A stretch of DNA of 64,000 bases, taken from assembly GCF_028283785.1 (NCBI RefSeq), contig NZ_JAPWKB010000017.1, forward strand, positions 1-64,000, given 5' to 3'. Source of the DNA: Paraburkholderia sp. (GTDB lineage Bacteria > Pseudomonadota > Gammaproteobacteria > Burkholderiales > Burkholderiaceae). The notes beneath the pieces were generated by a model. It was not told the DNA's origin, made no database searches, and saw only the letters and a program-made list of their open reading frames with translations. Below, piece after piece: positions 17,528-28,023 of the stretch. The position numbers and the translations under genes were made by a program. Positions within the stretch are counted from its first letter, which is position 1. Every line of letters starts with the position of its first letter.

Positions 17528-19681
17528 TCAGAGATCCAGCACGAGTCGCCCCGGCGATCCGTCTTGCGACGCGGCCGGCACCGCGCAACAGATCAGCGCT
17601 TCGCCGTCGCCGATCTCTGCCGTCGGCTCACGCAGATACGCCACCGAACCTTCGATCACCCGCGTCCGGCAACTGCCGCACGTGCCCACCCGGCAACTGA
17701 ACTCCGGCGACAAACCCCGAACTTCCGCAAGCTCGAGCAGACTGCCCAATTCCGGCGCCCAGCGCGCTTCCTTCGCCGACTGGATGAATGTCACCGGCAC
17801 CGCTTCGACAGACGGCTGAAGCGCCGCCTGATGCGTCGCAGCGCTATCGTCACGCGCGCCGCTGTCCGCCGTCGCGCGTTGCCGCTTCAGCCCGGACGGT
17901 CCGAACGATTCCGCGTGAATCCGGTTGTCGGCGACGTTCAGCGCGAGCAAGCCGTCGTACAGGTCCTGCATGAATCCGCCCGGCCCGCACAGGTAAAAAT
18001 CGAAGTCGTTGAACGGCAGGATCTCCGTCAACAGATCCGCCGTCACGCGACCGTCGAAATCGAAATCGATGCGCCGCTGCGCGTCCGTCCTGTCGCTCAG
18101 CACACGCACCCGTTCCACCGCGCCGTTCGATGCGTTCACCAGCGCGTCGATCTCTTCGTCGAACGCGCGCTCCGCTTTCGTGCGCGCCGCGTGAATGAAC
18201 CACACCGGCCGCATCCGACGCGTGCGCAATCCTTCATAGACGATCTGCCGCAGCATCGCCAGCATCGGCGTCACGCCGACGCCGACTGCAATCAGCACGG
18301 CTGGCCGCTGGCTCGACGCATCGATGGTGAACGCGCCGGCCGGCGCGCGCGCATCGAGCGTGTCGCCGACCTTCAGCGTGTCGTGCAGATGCTGCGACAC
18401 GCGGCCGTCGCGCTTGACGCTGATCCGGTAAATCCCGTCCGACGGCGCGACCGATAACGTGTACGTGCGGATCACCGGCTTGTGGTCGCCGGGCAATGTC
18501 ACGCGAACCGGCAGATGCTGACCGGCGGCGTGCGGAATCAGCCCCGCGCCGTCGTCGGGCTGAAGATGAAACGAACGGATCGCCGTGCTTTCATCGACGA
18601 TCTTCGTCACCCGATACGGCCGCCACGCATTGCCGATCTTCGCGGCGGCGAGCCGGGCCGCGCTTTGCGCCCAGTTGCCGGTCAGTTGCGAATTCGGCGA
18701 TGCACCATTCACACGATCGCGCCACCGCACCGGCAATGCATCCGGCCGATACACGACACGTTGCGGCGTCACCTTCCACAAGCGCTCCGCGCCCTGGAAC
18801 GTCGCGATTTCGGGCGAATCCAGCACGATTTCGGCTGCACCGCTCACTTGCAGCAGATCGCCGGTCGTGTAATCGACAAACACCAGACCGGCGCGCGGAT
18901 TCACGAGCAGATTGCCGAGCGTGTTGAAAAACAGGTTGCCCGCGAAGTCGGGAACCGTCAGCACACCGTCGTCGCCAACCCGCACGAAACCGGGATTGCC
19001 GCCGCGATGCGATACGTCCACCTTGCGCTGGCGGACGCCGCTAATGCCAGATTCGCCAGATTCGCGCGGTTCGCCCTGTTCGTCGAGATCGACATACGAC
19101 GCGACGAAAAACGAATCCGAACGCCCGATCAACGCCTTCGCGCGCGGGTCCAGCGCGTCCATCACCTGCGGCGCGTGGTTCGAATGCGTCGCGGGATCGC
19201 GTGTGAATTCCGGGTCGCGCTGAAAAATATACTGCGGGCAATTGCCGAAACTCTCGCCGACGGACAGCGCGAAACCGCTCGCGTCGTCGCGCTCGACGAC
19301 TCCGTTCAGACGGTTGCGCCGACGCGTCGCGAGATCGATGCCGAGCAGGCCGATCGCGTCGCCGTCGTTCATTCCCGCGTCCGCCGGATCCGACGGATCG
19401 CGCGGCACGCCGATCCGCAGATGCGCGTCGTCCGGCGCACGCAGAAACCCAGGCCGCCCAGCGCGCAAGGTCGCCCACACGTCGCCGTGCGGATCGACTG
19501 CACCGAGCACGACGAACGACAGCAACGGATAAAACTGACGATGCTGATCGACCAGACGACGACGGACCACACGGCGCCCGACGTCATCCATTCTCTCCGC
19601 GACGCCGGCCCGTCGCTGCAACGTCAACTCGCCCGCATGCCACGGCGACGCCGGTACGGCTTGAGTTTCGGTGTTCATCAC
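17528..19681 (-). CDS. PNPOx-like/FNR-type flavin reductase/2Fe-2S ferredoxin fusion oxidoreductase
   Basis: N-terminal pyridoxamine-phosphate-oxidase-like region, FNR region (AVLIAVGVGVTPMLAMLRQI), C-terminal CRVGTCGSCRTRVIEG...CCAVP 2Fe-2S motif. Confidence 0.85.
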   Translation of the reverse strand: MMNTETQAVPASPWHAGELTLQRRAGVAERMDDVGRRVVRRRLVDQHRQFYPLLSFVVLGAVDPHGDVWATLRAGRPGFLRAPDDAHLRIGVPRDPSDPADAGMNDGDAIGLLGIDLATRRRNRLNGVVERDDASGFALSVGESFGNCPQYIFQRDPEFTRDPATHSNHAPQVMDALDPRAKALIGRSDSFFVASYVDLDEQGEPRESGESGISGVRQRKVDVSHRGGNPGFVRVGDDGVLTVPDFAGNLFFNTLGNLLVNPRAGLVFVDYTTGDLLQVSGAAEIVLDSPEIATFQGAERLWKVTPQRVVYRPDALPVRWRDRVNGASPNSQLTGNWAQSAARLAAAKIGNAWRPYRVTKIVDESTAIRSFHLQPDDGAGLIPHAAGQHLPVRVTLPGDHKPVIRTYTLSVAPSDGIYRISVKRDGRVSQHLHDTLKVGDTLDARAPAGAFTIDASSQRPAVLIAVGVGVTPMLAMLRQIVYEGLRTRRMRPVWFIHAARTKAERAFDEEIDALVNASNGAVERVRVLSDRTDAQRRIDFDFDGRVTADLLTEILPFNDFDFYLCGPGGFMQDLYDGLLALNVADNRIHAESFGPSGLKRQRATADSGARDDSAATHQAALQPSVEAVPVTFIQSAKEARWAPELGSLLELAEVRGLSPEFSCRVGTCGSCRTRVIEGSVAYLREPTAEIGDGEALICCAVPAASQDGSPGRLVLDL

Positions 19682-19687
19682 ATGACC

Positions 19688-20299
19688 TCAGGCCGTCAAT
19701 CCGGCCGCAGATTTCGTGAATTCGACAAAGCCCGGCAACGCCTCGACGCGCGCAAGCCACGCGTTCACGTTGGCATACGCGGCCAGATCGACATTGCCTT
19801 CCGGCGCACGCGCGATATAGCTGTACAGCGACACATCGGCGATGGTCGGATGGGCGGCGGCAATCCACTCGCGGCCCGCCAGTTCCGCGTCGATGACGCT
19901 CAACACACCGTGCGCGCGGCTGATCGCTTCGTCGGCATTCAACGGCGCGTTGAACACCGTAATCAATCTTGCCGCGCACGGACCCGCCGCAATCTGCCCC
20001 GCCGCCACCGACAACCAGCGCTGCACCGCCGCCGCGCCTTCCGGCGTTTCCGGCAACCACGCGCTCTTGCCGAACTTCTTCGCCGCGTAGACGAGGATCG
20101 CGTTCGAATCGGCAATCACCGTGTCGCCATCGACCAGCACCGGCAGCTGGCCGAACCGGTTCAGCTTCAGAAAATCGGCTTGTTTGTGCGCCTTCGCGGC
20201 GAGATCGACTACGACCAGTTCATGCCCCGCGCCAATCAGCGACAGGAACAGATGCGCGCGATGCGCATGACCGGACAGCGGGTGGTAATACAGCTTCAT
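19688..20299 (-). CDS. Glutathione S-transferase family protein
   Basis: [54 protein letters not shown]. Confidence 0.92.
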   Translation of the reverse strand: MKLYYHPLSGHAHRAHLFLSLIGAGHELVVVDLAAKAHKQADFLKLNRFGQLPVLVDGDTVIADSNAILVYAAKKFGKSAWLPETPEGAAAVQRWLSVAAGQIAAGPCAARLITVFNAPLNADEAISRAHGVLSVIDAELAGREWIAAAHPTIADVSLYSYIARAPEGNVDLAAYANVNAWLARVEALPGFVEFTKSAAGLTA

Positions 20300-20657
20300 G
20301 GCAGGACTCCGTGGTGTGAACGACGCAAGGTTTCGATGACTGGCAGTCTAGGCGCGCGCGCCGGGAAGCTGAATACGGCGCACGGCGATTTCACTATTGC
20401 TCGAACGCGAATGGTGGCGGCGCGCGCCCGCTCAAGCATCCGCAAAAAGTACGGCCGTGCGATCTCTCATCAAGTTTTCAGGCGGGAGGTCGTTATCCAC
20501 ATGAAAGCGCCTGCCATAGAACACCGGATACACCATGTGCCGAACCACGACGATCACTGCCGCTTTCAGCTTCGGTGCGGGTTTTCCCGCGCTGCCGACA
20601 GCCTGCGGCGAGCCGTTGTGGCAAACGCCTGCGACGGACTGAACCCTAAACGAACCC

Positions 20658-23600
20658 ATGCAACCGTCAGGCCGCCTCTACACCCCATTTTTCGCCCGTT
20701 TTCGCACGCTGCTGATCGCCAGCCTTCTGAGCGCGATCGCGATCGGCATCGTCGGGACGGCCACCGCCTTGCTGTATCGCTCGCATGAACAGGCGGGCGC
20801 GGAGTTCGAACGCGCATCGCGAATCAAGGATGCCATCGAAGAACTGCAAACGCTGCATGTCGAAGCCAATACGGACTTTCTGAAAGGGCTCGGCACCGCG
20901 CAATGGGCGTCGTCCGCGTGGCCGATTCCACGCGTCGGCGCGGCGACGCGGCTCTACAACGAACTGTCGTATGCGTATCTCGATCACCCTGCCGATGTCG
21001 CGGCCGTCGATGCATTGCGTCACGCAACGGCGCAATGGGAATGGCAACTCGATCTGGTCGCGAATCGCGCGATGCAATCCGGTCAGCGCATCGCTGTCGA
21101 CAGCGCGACGTTATTGCAGGCGAACGAGACGCTGCGCAAGATCACCAATTGCCTGGCTGCATTGCGCATCGAACAGGATGCGTTCATCGCCAACAATGCG
21201 GAAGCGACCGCGCAACGTCTCGCCACCCAGCGCATCGTGCTGATCGTCGCGGGCGCGGCGGCGTTCCTGTTTCTCACGTATGGATTCGTCGCGAATCATC
21301 GTGCGGCGCTGGCGCGTGCACGCGTGCGGATCGTCGCGGAAGAAGCCGAAATGCGCTTTCGCGAGTACTTCGTCAATCATCCACTGGCGATGCTGATTTA
21401 CGACTCGCACTCGCTCGATGTGCTGACCGCGAATCATGCGGCCGCGAAACAGTACGGCTATGCGGACGGCGACCTGGAAGCGCTGTCGCTGACCGATCTC
21501 GTGCCGTCGGACCGGATGGTCTCGTTCCTCGCCGATCTCGAAGCGTGCCGCACGGTACCCAATCCGAGCGGTTCCGCCGGTGTGCGACGCCAGCTTCGCC
21601 GCGACGGATCGACCCTGTTCGTCGAAGTCTCGTACCACTATTTGCGCTACGCGGGACGCGACGCGTGTTTTATCGTCGCAATCGACGTCACCGAACACGA
21701 GCAGGCCAAGGAAGCGTTGCAGCAGTCGAAACAGATGCTCGAAACCGTGATCAACGCCGTGCCGCACCGGATCTTCTGGAAAGATCCCGAGTCGCGTTAC
21801 GTAGGCTGCAATCAGGCCTTCGCGGACGATGCGGGCATGGCATCGGTCAACGCCATCACCGGTATGACGGACGACGACATGCCGTGGCGCGCCGACGCCG
21901 AAGAAACGCGCGCGCTCGATGCGCGCGTGGTGCGCGAAGGCGGACGGATCGCGCCGTACGAACAGCGCTACCGGTTGAGCGATCGCCGCTGGCACTGGTT
22001 GCGCAAGACGAAGATCGCGTTGCGCGACGCGCAGGACCGCGTCACCGGCGTGCTGACCTGCTACGAAGACGTTACCGAGCGCAAGGACGCGGAACTCGCG
22101 CTGCGTCTGCGCAGCCGCGCGCTCGACGCGATCGTGAATGCCGTGCTGATTACCGAGGCGATGCCCGGCGGCAATCAGATCCGCTATGCGAATCCGGCGT
22201 TCCAGCGCATCACCGGTTACCGTTTCGACGAAGTGACCGGACGCGACTGCCGCTTTCTGCAAGGCGACGATCACGATCAGCCCGGCATCGACGAAGTACG
22301 CGATGCGCTGCATGCGCAGCGCGACGTCACCACGCTCGTGCGCAATTACCGCAAGGACGGCTCGCTGTTCTGGAATCAGCTGTATATCGCGCCGGTGCCC
22401 GATGAAAACGGCGTCGTCACACACCATATCAGCGTCGTCAACGACGTGACGGAACTGGTCGAATCGCGCGATATGCTGCATTCGCAGGCCCGTTTCGATG
22501 CACTGACCGCGTTGCCGAATCGCACCATGCTCGGCGAACGGCTGGCGGCGTCGATCACCGAAGCCGCACAGAACGGCACCGATCTCGCCGTGCTGTTCAT
22601 GGATCTGGATCACTTCAAGGATGTCAACGACAGCCTCGGACACGGCGCGGGCGACCGTCTGCTGCGCGAGGTCGCGGTGCGCCTCGCCAATTGCATCGAC
22701 GACGACGATACGATCGCGCGCTACGGCGGCGATGAATTCGTGCTGCTGATCGCGCGTCCGCATGAGAATGGGCGGCTCGATCGCGTGCTGGCGCGAATCC
22801 GCGCGACGCTCGACGAACCGGTCCAGATCGACGGTATCGAACTGCACGTCGAAACGAGTATCGGCATCGCCTATTTCCCGGCGGATGGCGGCGACGCCGA
22901 AACGCTGCTGAAGAACGCCGACTTCGCGATGTATCGCGCGAAAACCAATGGCCGCAATAGCGTGGACCGCTTCGAGCCGACGCTCGCGACCGCCGCCGAA
23001 GAACGCATCGCCATGTCGCGGCGGATGCGCCGTGCACTGAAAAACGGCGAGTTTCATTTGAGCTACCAGCCGCAGGTCAATCTGCGCACCAATATCGTCA
23101 CGGGCGTCGAGGCGCTGTTGCGGTGGTACGACCCGGAGCTGGGTCCGATCAGCCCGGCCAGCTTCATTCCGGTCGCGGAAGAAAATGGCCTGATCGGGCA
23201 GATCGGCGAATGGGCGTTGAACGAAGCGTGCGCGCAAGCGGTGGCGTGGAAGGACGTTTTGCCGGGCGTCACGATGTCGGTCAACGTGTCGGCGCGGCAA
23301 CTGGCGCGCGGCGATTTCGAAATCGTCGTGGCGCGCGCGCTGGGATCGACCGGTCTGCCGGCCCAGCTGCTCGAACTGGAAATCACCGAAACCGCGTTGA
23401 TGGCGCAAGGCGCGACGGACACGTTGCAGTCGCTGCGGCAGATCGGCGTGGGCATCGCCATCGACGATTTCGGCACGGGGTATTCGAGCCTTGCCTATAT
23501 CCGCAACTTCGCCGCCGACCGGTTGAAGATCGATATTTCGTTCGTGCGCGGTATCGGCCAGAGCCGCGAAGACGAAGCGATCATCCGGGCCATTCTGGCG

Positions 23601-23783
23601 CTCGGCCGCACGCTCGACTTCACGGTCGTCGCGGAAGGCGTCGAGACGCTCGAACAGCTGGGCTTTCTGGCGATGCACAACTGCCACACCGTACAGGGCT
23701 ATTTCTTCGGCCGCGCGATGCGGCCCGACGAAGCCGCGAGCTTTATCGACGACTTCAACCGTCAGGCCGCCGAAATCGCATAA
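20658..23783 (+). CDS. Membrane-anchored PAS/GGDEF/EAL protein
   Basis: N-terminal TM segment, PAS-like repeats, YGGDEFVLL, EALLRWYDPELG, DDFGTGYSSLAYI. Confidence 0.95.
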   Translation: MQPSGRLYTPFFARFRTLLIASLLSAIAIGIVGTATALLYRSHEQAGAEFERASRIKDAIEELQTLHVEANTDFLKGLGTAQWASSAWPIPRVGAATRLYNELSYAYLDHPADVAAVDALRHATAQWEWQLDLVANRAMQSGQRIAVDSATLLQANETLRKITNCLAALRIEQDAFIANNAEATAQRLATQRIVLIVAGAAAFLFLTYGFVANHRAALARARVRIVAEEAEMRFREYFVNHPLAMLIYDSHSLDVLTANHAAAKQYGYADGDLEALSLTDLVPSDRMVSFLADLEACRTVPNPSGSAGVRRQLRRDGSTLFVEVSYHYLRYAGRDACFIVAIDVTEHEQAKEALQQSKQMLETVINAVPHRIFWKDPESRYVGCNQAFADDAGMASVNAITGMTDDDMPWRADAEETRALDARVVREGGRIAPYEQRYRLSDRRWHWLRKTKIALRDAQDRVTGVLTCYEDVTERKDAELALRLRSRALDAIVNAVLITEAMPGGNQIRYANPAFQRITGYRFDEVTGRDCRFLQGDDHDQPGIDEVRDALHAQRDVTTLVRNYRKDGSLFWNQLYIAPVPDENGVVTHHISVVNDVTELVESRDMLHSQARFDALTALPNRTMLGERLAASITEAAQNGTDLAVLFMDLDHFKDVNDSLGHGAGDRLLREVAVRLANCIDDDDTIARYGGDEFVLLIARPHENGRLDRVLARIRATLDEPVQIDGIELHVETSIGIAYFPADGGDAETLLKNADFAMYRAKTNGRNSVDRFEPTLATAAEERIAMSRRMRRALKNGEFHLSYQPQVNLRTNIVTGVEALLRWYDPELGPISPASFIPVAEENGLIGQIGEWALNEACAQAVAWKDVLPGVTMSVNVSARQLARGDFEIVVARALGSTGLPAQLLELEITETALMAQGATDTLQSLRQIGVGIAIDDFGTGYSSLAYIRNFAADRLKIDISFVRGIGQSREDEAIIRAILALGRTLDFTVVAEGVETLEQLGFLAMHNCHTVQGYFFGRAMRPDEAASFIDDFNRQAAEIA

Positions 23784-23795
23784 CGCGGGAATCTT

Positions 23796-23814
23796 GCATG
23801 CGTCCCGCGCATGC
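23796..23814. repeat. Dispersed hyphenated palindrome GCATGCG-tcccg-CGCATGC
   Basis: Read directly. Confidence 0.95.
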
Positions 23815-24038
23815 ATGCGTGTGGATCATGCGTCGATGCATGCCGTGGACGCATGCATGCATCCGGCACCCGCACTCCGCGAAAACCCCGCCCCTTTCGC
23901 GCTCCCGCTTACGGCGAACTGCTCCTAAACTTACAGCGGGCCGTCGTCCTCTGTGTCTCTCCCACGTCAGCCCGCCGATCGAGGATGTCTGCCGGATCGT
24001 CCGGTCCGGTTCCTATAACGACATGGTGGAGAAAGACG

Positions 24039-26153
24039 ATGACATCACGCCCACACACGGCGGCCGGGATGGCGTGTGCCGCCCTTTCAGCATTGGCGGT
24101 GCTGGCGCTAGGCGCCTGCCACAGCGGTCACGACGATGACGGCAATAGCTCGCAAAACAATACCCTGCCCAGCTTTGTCTCCAGCGCGGTAAAAACCCAG
24201 AGTTACGACGGCAGTTCCGACGACCTTTTGACGGCCGGACTCGGCAAGACCGGACTCGCGTCGGCGACCGCGCCCGCCATCGCGAATGCCGCGCAACCGA
24301 CCGCCGCCGAACTGCGTCGCCTCGCGATCTGGTCGAACTATCGCGCGCTCGTCGATATGACGGCGAACGGCGGATACGGCCGCTTCTGGGGGCCGAATGT
24401 GGATCTGAGCGGCAACGACACGCTCGGCGAAGGCAAGATCGCCGGCAAGGAATATCTGGCTTTCGCCGACAACGGCGGCGGCAAACAGAACGTCAGCCTG
24501 CTGGTGCAGATCCCCACCAGCTTCAACCCCGATCAACCGTGCATCGTGACCGCGACGTCGTCCGGTTCGCGGGGCGTCTACGGCGCGATCTCGGCGGCGG
24601 GCGAATGGGGCTTGAAACGCGGCTGCGCGGTCGCGTATACGGACAAAGGCTCGGGCAACGGCGCGCATGAACTCGCGACCAACCTGGTCACGCTGATCGA
24701 CGGCACATTGCAGATCGCGGGCATCGCGGGAAATTCGAGCCTCTTTGTCGCAGCGCCCGGCAGCACGACGCTCCCCGCGTACAACGCCAGTTTCCCGAAT
24801 CGCTACGGCTTCAAGCACGCGCACTCGCAACAGAATCCGGAAAAGGACTGGGGCACGAATACGTTGCAGGCGGTGCAGTTTGCGTACTGGGCACTGAACG
24901 ATTCGTACGGCACGCTCGACGGCTCGACCCGCAAAGTGCGCTACCCGTCGGGCAGCATCACGACCATCGCCGCGTCGGTCAGCAATGGTGGCGGCGCAGC
25001 GCTGGCGGCGGCCGAGCAGGACACCGGCAACTGGATCACCGCCGTGGTGGTCGGCGAGCCGCAGATCAACCTGAAGTTGAGCGCGCCGGTCGGCGTGTTG
25101 CAAGGCGGCGTGCCCGTCAGCGCATTCGGCAAACCGCTTGCCGATTACATGACGCTCGCGAACCTGTTGCAGCCGTGCGCGGCGCTCGCGCCCGCCGCCG
25201 CTGGCGCGCCGTATGTCACCGCGTTGCCGGTCGCGACGACCACGGCGATCCGTACCGCGCGTTGCGCGTCGCTCGCCGCCGACGGCGTGATCACCGGTTC
25301 CGACACGACCACGCAGGCAAACAATGCGCTCGCGTTGCTGCATCAGAACGGCTACCTGGTCGATTCGGACTATCTGCAAGCGCCGATGTGGGACACCCAG
25401 GCCGTGCCTGCGGTCGCCGTGACCTATGCGAATGCGTACACGATGTCGAGCGTCACCGACAACCTCTGCAACTTCAGTTTCGGCACGACGACCCTTGCCG
25501 GCGCAGCGGGCGCGACGCCCGCCGTATCGCCGATGCTGACGGTGTTCGGCAACGGCAACGGCGTGCCGCCGACCAACGGCGTCAACCTGATCTACAACAC
25601 CGGGACGTCCGGCGCGGCGGATCATCGGCTGGCCACCGCGGACGGCAGCTATGCGGGCGCCGCATGCTTGCGCGCGCTGTGGAGCAACGGCGATTCACGG
25701 ATGACGTCGAGCGTCGATGCGATCCGTGTCAGCGCGAACCTGCACGGCAAACCGGCGATCATCGTGCAGGGACGCTCGGATGCGCTCGTGCCGATCAATC
25801 ACGCGTCGCGGCCCTATGTTGCGCAGAACCAGGTGGCCGAGGGCAACAAGAGCAAGCTGGTGTTTTACGAAGTGACGAACGGTCAGCACTTCGACGCGTT
25901 CCTCGGCGTGGCGGGTTTCGACAACCGCTTCGTGCCGGTCCACTACTACAACCTTCAGGCGCTGAACCTGATGTGGGCGTATCTGAAGAACGGCGCGGCA
26001 TTGCCGCCTTCGCAGGTGATTCACACGACACCGCGTGGCGGCACGGCGGGCTCGGCGCCGGCATTGACGACGGCGAACCTGCCGTCTATTTCCGCCACAC
26101 CCGGCACCGACACGATCACGGTTTCAGGCGGCGTGATCAACGTGCCGCAATAG
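24039..26153 (+). CDS. 3-hydroxybutyrate oligomer hydrolase family lipoprotein
   Basis: Lipobox-like VLALGACHS; family-like GYGRFWGPN, CIVTATSSGSRGVYGAI, YTDKGSGNGAH; start at MTSRPHTAAG. Confidence 0.8.
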   Translation: MTSRPHTAAGMACAALSALAVLALGACHSGHDDDGNSSQNNTLPSFVSSAVKTQSYDGSSDDLLTAGLGKTGLASATAPAIANAAQPTAAELRRLAIWSNYRALVDMTANGGYGRFWGPNVDLSGNDTLGEGKIAGKEYLAFADNGGGKQNVSLLVQIPTSFNPDQPCIVTATSSGSRGVYGAISAAGEWGLKRGCAVAYTDKGSGNGAHELATNLVTLIDGTLQIAGIAGNSSLFVAAPGSTTLPAYNASFPNRYGFKHAHSQQNPEKDWGTNTLQAVQFAYWALNDSYGTLDGSTRKVRYPSGSITTIAASVSNGGGAALAAAEQDTGNWITAVVVGEPQINLKLSAPVGVLQGGVPVSAFGKPLADYMTLANLLQPCAALAPAAAGAPYVTALPVATTTAIRTARCASLAADGVITGSDTTTQANNALALLHQNGYLVDSDYLQAPMWDTQAVPAVAVTYANAYTMSSVTDNLCNFSFGTTTLAGAAGATPAVSPMLTVFGNGNGVPPTNGVNLIYNTGTSGAADHRLATADGSYAGAACLRALWSNGDSRMTSSVDAIRVSANLHGKPAIIVQGRSDALVPINHASRPYVAQNQVAEGNKSKLVFYEVTNGQHFDAFLGVAGFDNRFVPVHYYNLQALNLMWAYLKNGAALPPSQVIHTTPRGGTAGSAPALTTANLPSISATPGTDTITVSGGVINVPQ

Positions 26154-26207
26154 CGTGGCGTGCTAAAGGAAACCCAATGAATTGCGGCGCGATCTAAGGT
26201 TTTACCC

Positions 26208-26426
26208 TTAGCGCGTCGTGACAAAAATATGAACAGGCCGTTCGCCAGGCAACTGAAAATCATCGACGCGGCCAACGCGCACATCGTGAACCAGATGCCA
26301 AAGCTGAAGCGCGCGAGCTTCCGCTTCCGCGCGTGTGGTGGTGACGCCCCAACCGTCGAGCAGATTCCGCCGGGTCTCGATGATCCGGCTAAGGGCGCTG
26401 CGACGTGCCATGAACATTCGATCCAT
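26208..26426 (-). CDS. Small hypothetical protein
   Basis: Short ORF MDRMFMARRSALSRIIETRRNLLDGWGV... with plausible composition; no family recognised. Confidence 0.35.
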   Translation of the reverse strand: MDRMFMARRSALSRIIETRRNLLDGWGVTTTRAEAEARALQLWHLVHDVRVGRVDDFQLPGERPVHIFVTTR

Positions 26427-26625
26427 TTGAGTGAGCGAAAAGAACAAGTGGGTAACGCGCGAGTGCCACATATTAACCAGCTTACAACGCGCCGTATATG
26501 CTCCACTGCACGAAGCTGGCAGAAAATCCCGCCCGCTTGGCAGTAATCGCAGGGCGGTTCGTTTTGCGCTGCGGCATGCCGTTTCGTACACTCGTTCCAC
26601 TGTCACACACACATGGAGCAGCGAA

Positions 26626-27312
26626 ATGAGCACAGTCATTGCCGGCATCAAAATCCCAGATAGCAAGATGGCGCGTGAAGCAACGCAACTTGTCCGCGAC
26701 ACCGAAACCGATCTGCTGTTTCATCACTCGACCCGCGTGTTTCTGTTCGGCGCATTGACCGGCGAGCGCCAGCAACTCAAATACGATGCGGAGTTGCTGT
26801 ACATCGGCGCGATGTTCCATGACATGGGACTGATGGAAAAATACAGCAGTGCCACCGAGCGTTTCGAAGTAGACGGCGCGAACGCCGCCCGCAACTTCCT
26901 TAACGGTTATGGAATCGGCGACGCCGAAATCGAGCAGGTGTGGGACTCCATCGCATTGCATACCACGCCGGGCATTCCGAAGTTCAAGAAGCCGGTGGTC
27001 GCACTGGTGACGGCAGGCGTCGAGATGGATGTACTCGGACTCGCATACGACGAGTTCAGCGACGAGCAACGCAAACTGGTCGTCGCCGCGCATCCGCGTG
27101 GGCAAAACTTCAAGGAAGGCATTATCGATGCGTTTGCGAAAGGCACGATTCACAAGCCCGAAACGACGTTCGGCAATGTGAAGGCCGACGTGCTCGCACT
27201 GAAAGATCCGGGCTATAAGCGCCTGAATTTTTGCAGCATCATTCTGGGCTCGGCGTGGAACGATTCGACGGTCGAGGTCGGTGCATGCCGCAATCCGGCG
27301 CATTCGCATTGA
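26626..27312 (+). CDS. HD-domain phosphohydrolase family protein
   Basis: HHSTRVFLFGAL ... YIGAMFHDMGL ... ALHTTPG HD-domain metal ligands. Confidence 0.87.
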   Translation: MSTVIAGIKIPDSKMAREATQLVRDTETDLLFHHSTRVFLFGALTGERQQLKYDAELLYIGAMFHDMGLMEKYSSATERFEVDGANAARNFLNGYGIGDAEIEQVWDSIALHTTPGIPKFKKPVVALVTAGVEMDVLGLAYDEFSDEQRKLVVAAHPRGQNFKEGIIDAFAKGTIHKPETTFGNVKADVLALKDPGYKRLNFCSIILGSAWNDSTVEVGACRNPAHSH

Positions 27313-27368
27313 TACGCACGGCCGTCTGAATGGAATACGGCGCGCCGCGTGTGGCGTGACAGAACGCG

Positions 27369-27854
27369 CTATTGCGCGCTATAGCGGTCGCCGCGATCCA
27401 GATCGTCCGGAAACATATAGGACGAGACGAATGAAACGAAGGCGGCGCCCTTTAGCAGGCACTCGACGGCCGAGCAGTAAAAACCCAGCCGGAACAGACG
27501 GTATTCGGCAGGCAGGTCGAATGCGACCGCCATTACGCTGAGGCCGCATAGAAACACATAGGCCACCCGCGCAATCCGGCTGTGCAGCATCACACCCGTC
27601 ACGAGACTGATCCACACCAGCTTCGCGATCACGGAGGCGCCTGCATCCAGCGGTGTCTGACTGACCCACAATTCGACCGGCAACTCGCAAACGGCCCACA
27701 CACCCGTCGCGATGACGAGCCAGCGTGTCCATTGCCCAAGCGGCACACCTGCCGCGCGAACTGCCTTGCTCGCGACTTCACGCGCTTCGCGCTGCACCTG
27801 AAATTCGATGCCTTCGCTAGCGGTTGGAACAGCGCGGTCATCGTCATTCATCAC
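27369..27854 (-). CDS. Hypothetical membrane protein
   Basis: Several predicted hydrophobic segments (WLVIATGVWAVCELPVELWV, VAYVFLCGLSVMAVAF). Confidence 0.6.
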   Translation of the reverse strand: MMNDDDRAVPTASEGIEFQVQREAREVASKAVRAAGVPLGQWTRWLVIATGVWAVCELPVELWVSQTPLDAGASVIAKLVWISLVTGVMLHSRIARVAYVFLCGLSVMAVAFDLPAEYRLFRLGFYCSAVECLLKGAAFVSFVSSYMFPDDLDRGDRYSAQ

Positions 27855-27990
27855 GTGCTCCTAACGTCTGGCCGTCGGCATTCAGCCACGGTTAAGCCAC
27901 TCTACTACTCCGTAAAAAAGCGCGTATGAAAAGTGTGCATCTGCTCGCCGCGCGAGCATTTTTTCATTAAATGAATCGATGACGCGGTTT

Positions 27991-28009
27991 GCATGCGTGG
28001 CGCGCATGC
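27991..28009. repeat. Dispersed hyphenated palindrome GCATGCG-tggcg-CGCATGC
   Basis: Read directly; identical 19-mer at 49022-49040. Confidence 0.95.
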
Positions 28010-28023
28010 ATGCAAAAAACGCA

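Noticed and set aside
21111-23816. 901-aa antisense ORF opposite the GGDEF/EAL gene
   Set aside because: High-GC codon bias commonly leaves long open antisense frames; composition is Arg/His/Asp-rich with no domain, and the sense frame has clear GGDEF/EAL motifs.
24108-25625. 505-aa antisense ORF opposite the hydrolase gene
   Set aside because: Same high-GC artefact; low-complexity Arg/Gly/Ala sequence without recognizable motifs.
27991-28020. Palindrome plus A-run as an intrinsic terminator for the GlxA-type regulator
   Set aside because: On the regulator strand the T-run precedes the stem rather than following it; on the plus strand the tract is A, not T.
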